Shown here: positions 62,659 to 64,000 of the stretch, piece after piece
How positions within the stretch are numbered: position 1 is the first letter of the stretch
Layout of the letters: each line of letters begins with the position of its first letter
Position numbers and translations under genes: made by a program
The notes under the pieces: model-generated
What the model saw: the letters and a program-made list of their open reading frames with translations, nothing else
Told to the model about the DNA's origin: nothing
Database searches by the model: none
Origin: Arion vulgaris
Lineage: Eukaryota > Mollusca > Gastropoda > Stylommatophora > Arionidae
Assembly (NCBI GenBank): GCA_020796225.1
Contig: CM036753.1
Coordinates: 2,294,001-2,358,000 of the forward strand
Direction: 5' to 3'
DNA length: 64,000 nt

Positions 62659-62854
62659 CTGGTATAAATGAGAGAGTAGAGAAGACATAAATATATCATA
62701 TACTCTTATCATGATTGTATTTACTAGTTGGATTATTGACTGTCTTCTAGTAGAAATAGACAAAGGCAAGGAAAAGCATATATAACCAAGTTGATCATTC
62801 AAACTGGGGAAAGAGAGATGTGGAGATTGATTATGGTCAATGCCAGTACACACT

Positions 62855-63500
62855 ACTTCATTCTTCTTTTATCCTCACACTGTTACCGGGTTTATTAAAA
62901 CACTATGGAGTTCCTCCCAAGATTGCAAACCTATTAAAGGAAACATATGAAGGAATGAAATGCAGAGTCATACATGAGGACCAATTGACAGAATCCTTTG
63001 AGATAAGAACGGGGTTAGCAGGGATGCCTGTTATCACCATTCTGCTCTTGCTGGCCATAGATTGGATCATGAAATTAACAACAACAGATAACAGATGGGG
63101 AATACATTTGACACTTATGAAATAACTAGAAGACCTGGAGCTTGCATACAATTTGGCATTGCTGTCCCACAATCACACACATTTAAGGATAAAGTGAATA
63201 CCCCAATAATAAGTCTCAGCAACTAGGTTTGAAAATACACAGGGGAAAAATCAAGGTCATGAGAATAAATGTGATAAATGTAAACCAGATTATGCTGAAG
63301 GAAACAGCTCTACAAGATGTAGAATCATGCACAGACCTTGGTAGCAACATAGACACAGAGGGAGAACAAACAAAGATATCAAGATAAGAATACAAAAGCA
63401 AGGGAAACTTTATTGCATTAAATAAGATATGGAAGAATTAGAACAAGAATTCAGGACAGATCTACATGTTTTAAAATGCCAAAATTCTGGAAATATTACT
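62855..63500 (+). pseudogene. RTE-like reverse transcriptase, fingers/palm fragment (group Y), broken
   Basis: Reads LLKHYGVPPKIANLLKETYE, GMKCRVIHEDQLTESFEIRT, a deletion where the RQGC...SP loop should be, then LLLAIDWIMK (63125). In other frames it continues EDLELAYNLALLSH (where a .ADD. catalytic box would lie, now lost), RFENTQGKNQ and NKDIKIRIQK. The only piece here that covers the region before the catalytic box. Confidence 0.87.
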
Positions 63501-63754
63501 ATTAAAAAATGCAAAAACTAAGAAAAGATTAACAATTTTAAAATTCCAACATTCAGGAGAGATTTATGATTAAAAATGCCAAAATTCTGGAGATATATAT
63601 AAAAAATGTCCCAATTTCGGAGAGAGTAGCAATCAAAAGATGCTCTGAAAAGAAAAAGTTGTATATTCTGACAAGAACAATAAAGCTAGTCGTGAAATTT
63701 CTGGATTTTGTTGTAGAAACTATGGAACTTTTTATGCAAACAAAATGTAGACAG
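63501..63754. other. AT-rich sequence with imperfect aatgccaaaattctgga repeats
   Basis: Three loose copies at 63475, 63543 and 63576 suggest an old tandem repeat derived from the preceding element. Confidence 0.5.
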
Positions 63755-63764
63755 TCGAGTCCAA

Positions 63765-64000
63765 CACAAACCAAACATATGATTATAAACCATTGATGTC
63801 TCAGTGAAATATATGTCCTTCACATACCAAACATATGATTAGAAAACCTTTGATGTCTCAGTGAAATATATGTCCTTCACATACCAAACATATGACTAGA
63901 AAACCTTTAATGTCCCAGTGAAATATATGTCCTTCACATACCAAACATATGACTAGAAAACCTTTGATGTCCCAGTGAAATATACGTCCTTCACAAACCA
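63765..64000. repeat. 57-bp tandem repeat, at least 4 copies, running off the window
   Basis: The unit is acataccaaacatatgatta then gaaaacctttgatgtctcag and tgaaatatatgtccttc. Confidence 0.93.

Noticed and set aside
59924..60456. 172-codon plus and 147-codon minus repeat frames
   Set aside because: Shadow of the 30-bp array, open in several frames on both strands.
60771..62500. Ser/Cys-rich repeat proteins of 188-297 codons (minus strand)
   Set aside because: Produced by a 39-bp minisatellite whose length is a multiple of three; no start context, no splice logic, and it ends in an INPP5A intron.
62858..64000. Missing 5' exons of INPP5A
   Set aside because: I read both strands for the family N-terminal blocks (TANVGSLF, HCQEFGGK) and did not find them; the segment holds an RTE fragment and a tandem repeat.

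Overview
This is a eukaryotic, almost certainly invertebrate animal, window. It is AT-rich, has no prokaryotic gene organisation, and is full of tandem repeats, decayed non-LTR retrotransposons, tRNA-like SINEs and one mariner remnant. The one host gene I can support is a spliced minus-strand gene, recognised exon by exon as INPP5A, type I inositol polyphosphate 5-phosphatase. A mollusc or other lophotrochozoan host is a plausible guess from the retroelement types and SINE core, but the sequence does not prove it.

INPP5A: thirteen exons read right to left between 62658 and 8072. All introns have GT-AG ends. Splice phases agree at every junction except those of exon l (14737-14792), which carries small indels. 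The exons hold the two 5-phosphatase signature motifs (GDFNFRLD at 26036-26120 and PSWCDRVLL at 17274-17385). The product ends in the CaaX box CVVQ, as in vertebrate INPP5A. The exons for the N-terminal part are not in the window and should lie beyond 64000. The last exon is odd: after the catalytic domain it adds about 300 residues of Ser-rich tail before the CaaX box, and it needs one frameshift.

Tandem arrays: by my tally roughly a third of the window is minisatellite (units 13 to 116 bp). Several arrays abut or contain INPP5A splice junctions: 9052-9835 repeats the acceptor of the last exon, 13745-14736 and 31740-32979 repeat exon ends plus donors, 18650-18705 repeats a donor, and 60715-62590 runs up to a donor. 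Others are built from transposon sequence: 29695-30950 and 50930-51590 repeat pieces of reverse-transcriptase coding sequence, and 23505-25460 repeats the 3' part of a SINE. Clusters of small deletions inside several arrays look like unpolished long-read assembly.

Mobile elements: the introns and flanks hold at least six groups of non-LTR remnants (reverse-transcriptase C-termini, RNase H domains, C-terminal zinc fingers), all broken. There are at least six SINE or SINE-like families, several with target-site duplications. One SINE is nested in another, one interrupts an RNase H gene, and an internally deleted mariner sits at 44573-45534. Nothing suggests a CRISPR, operon, rRNA or functional tRNA gene.
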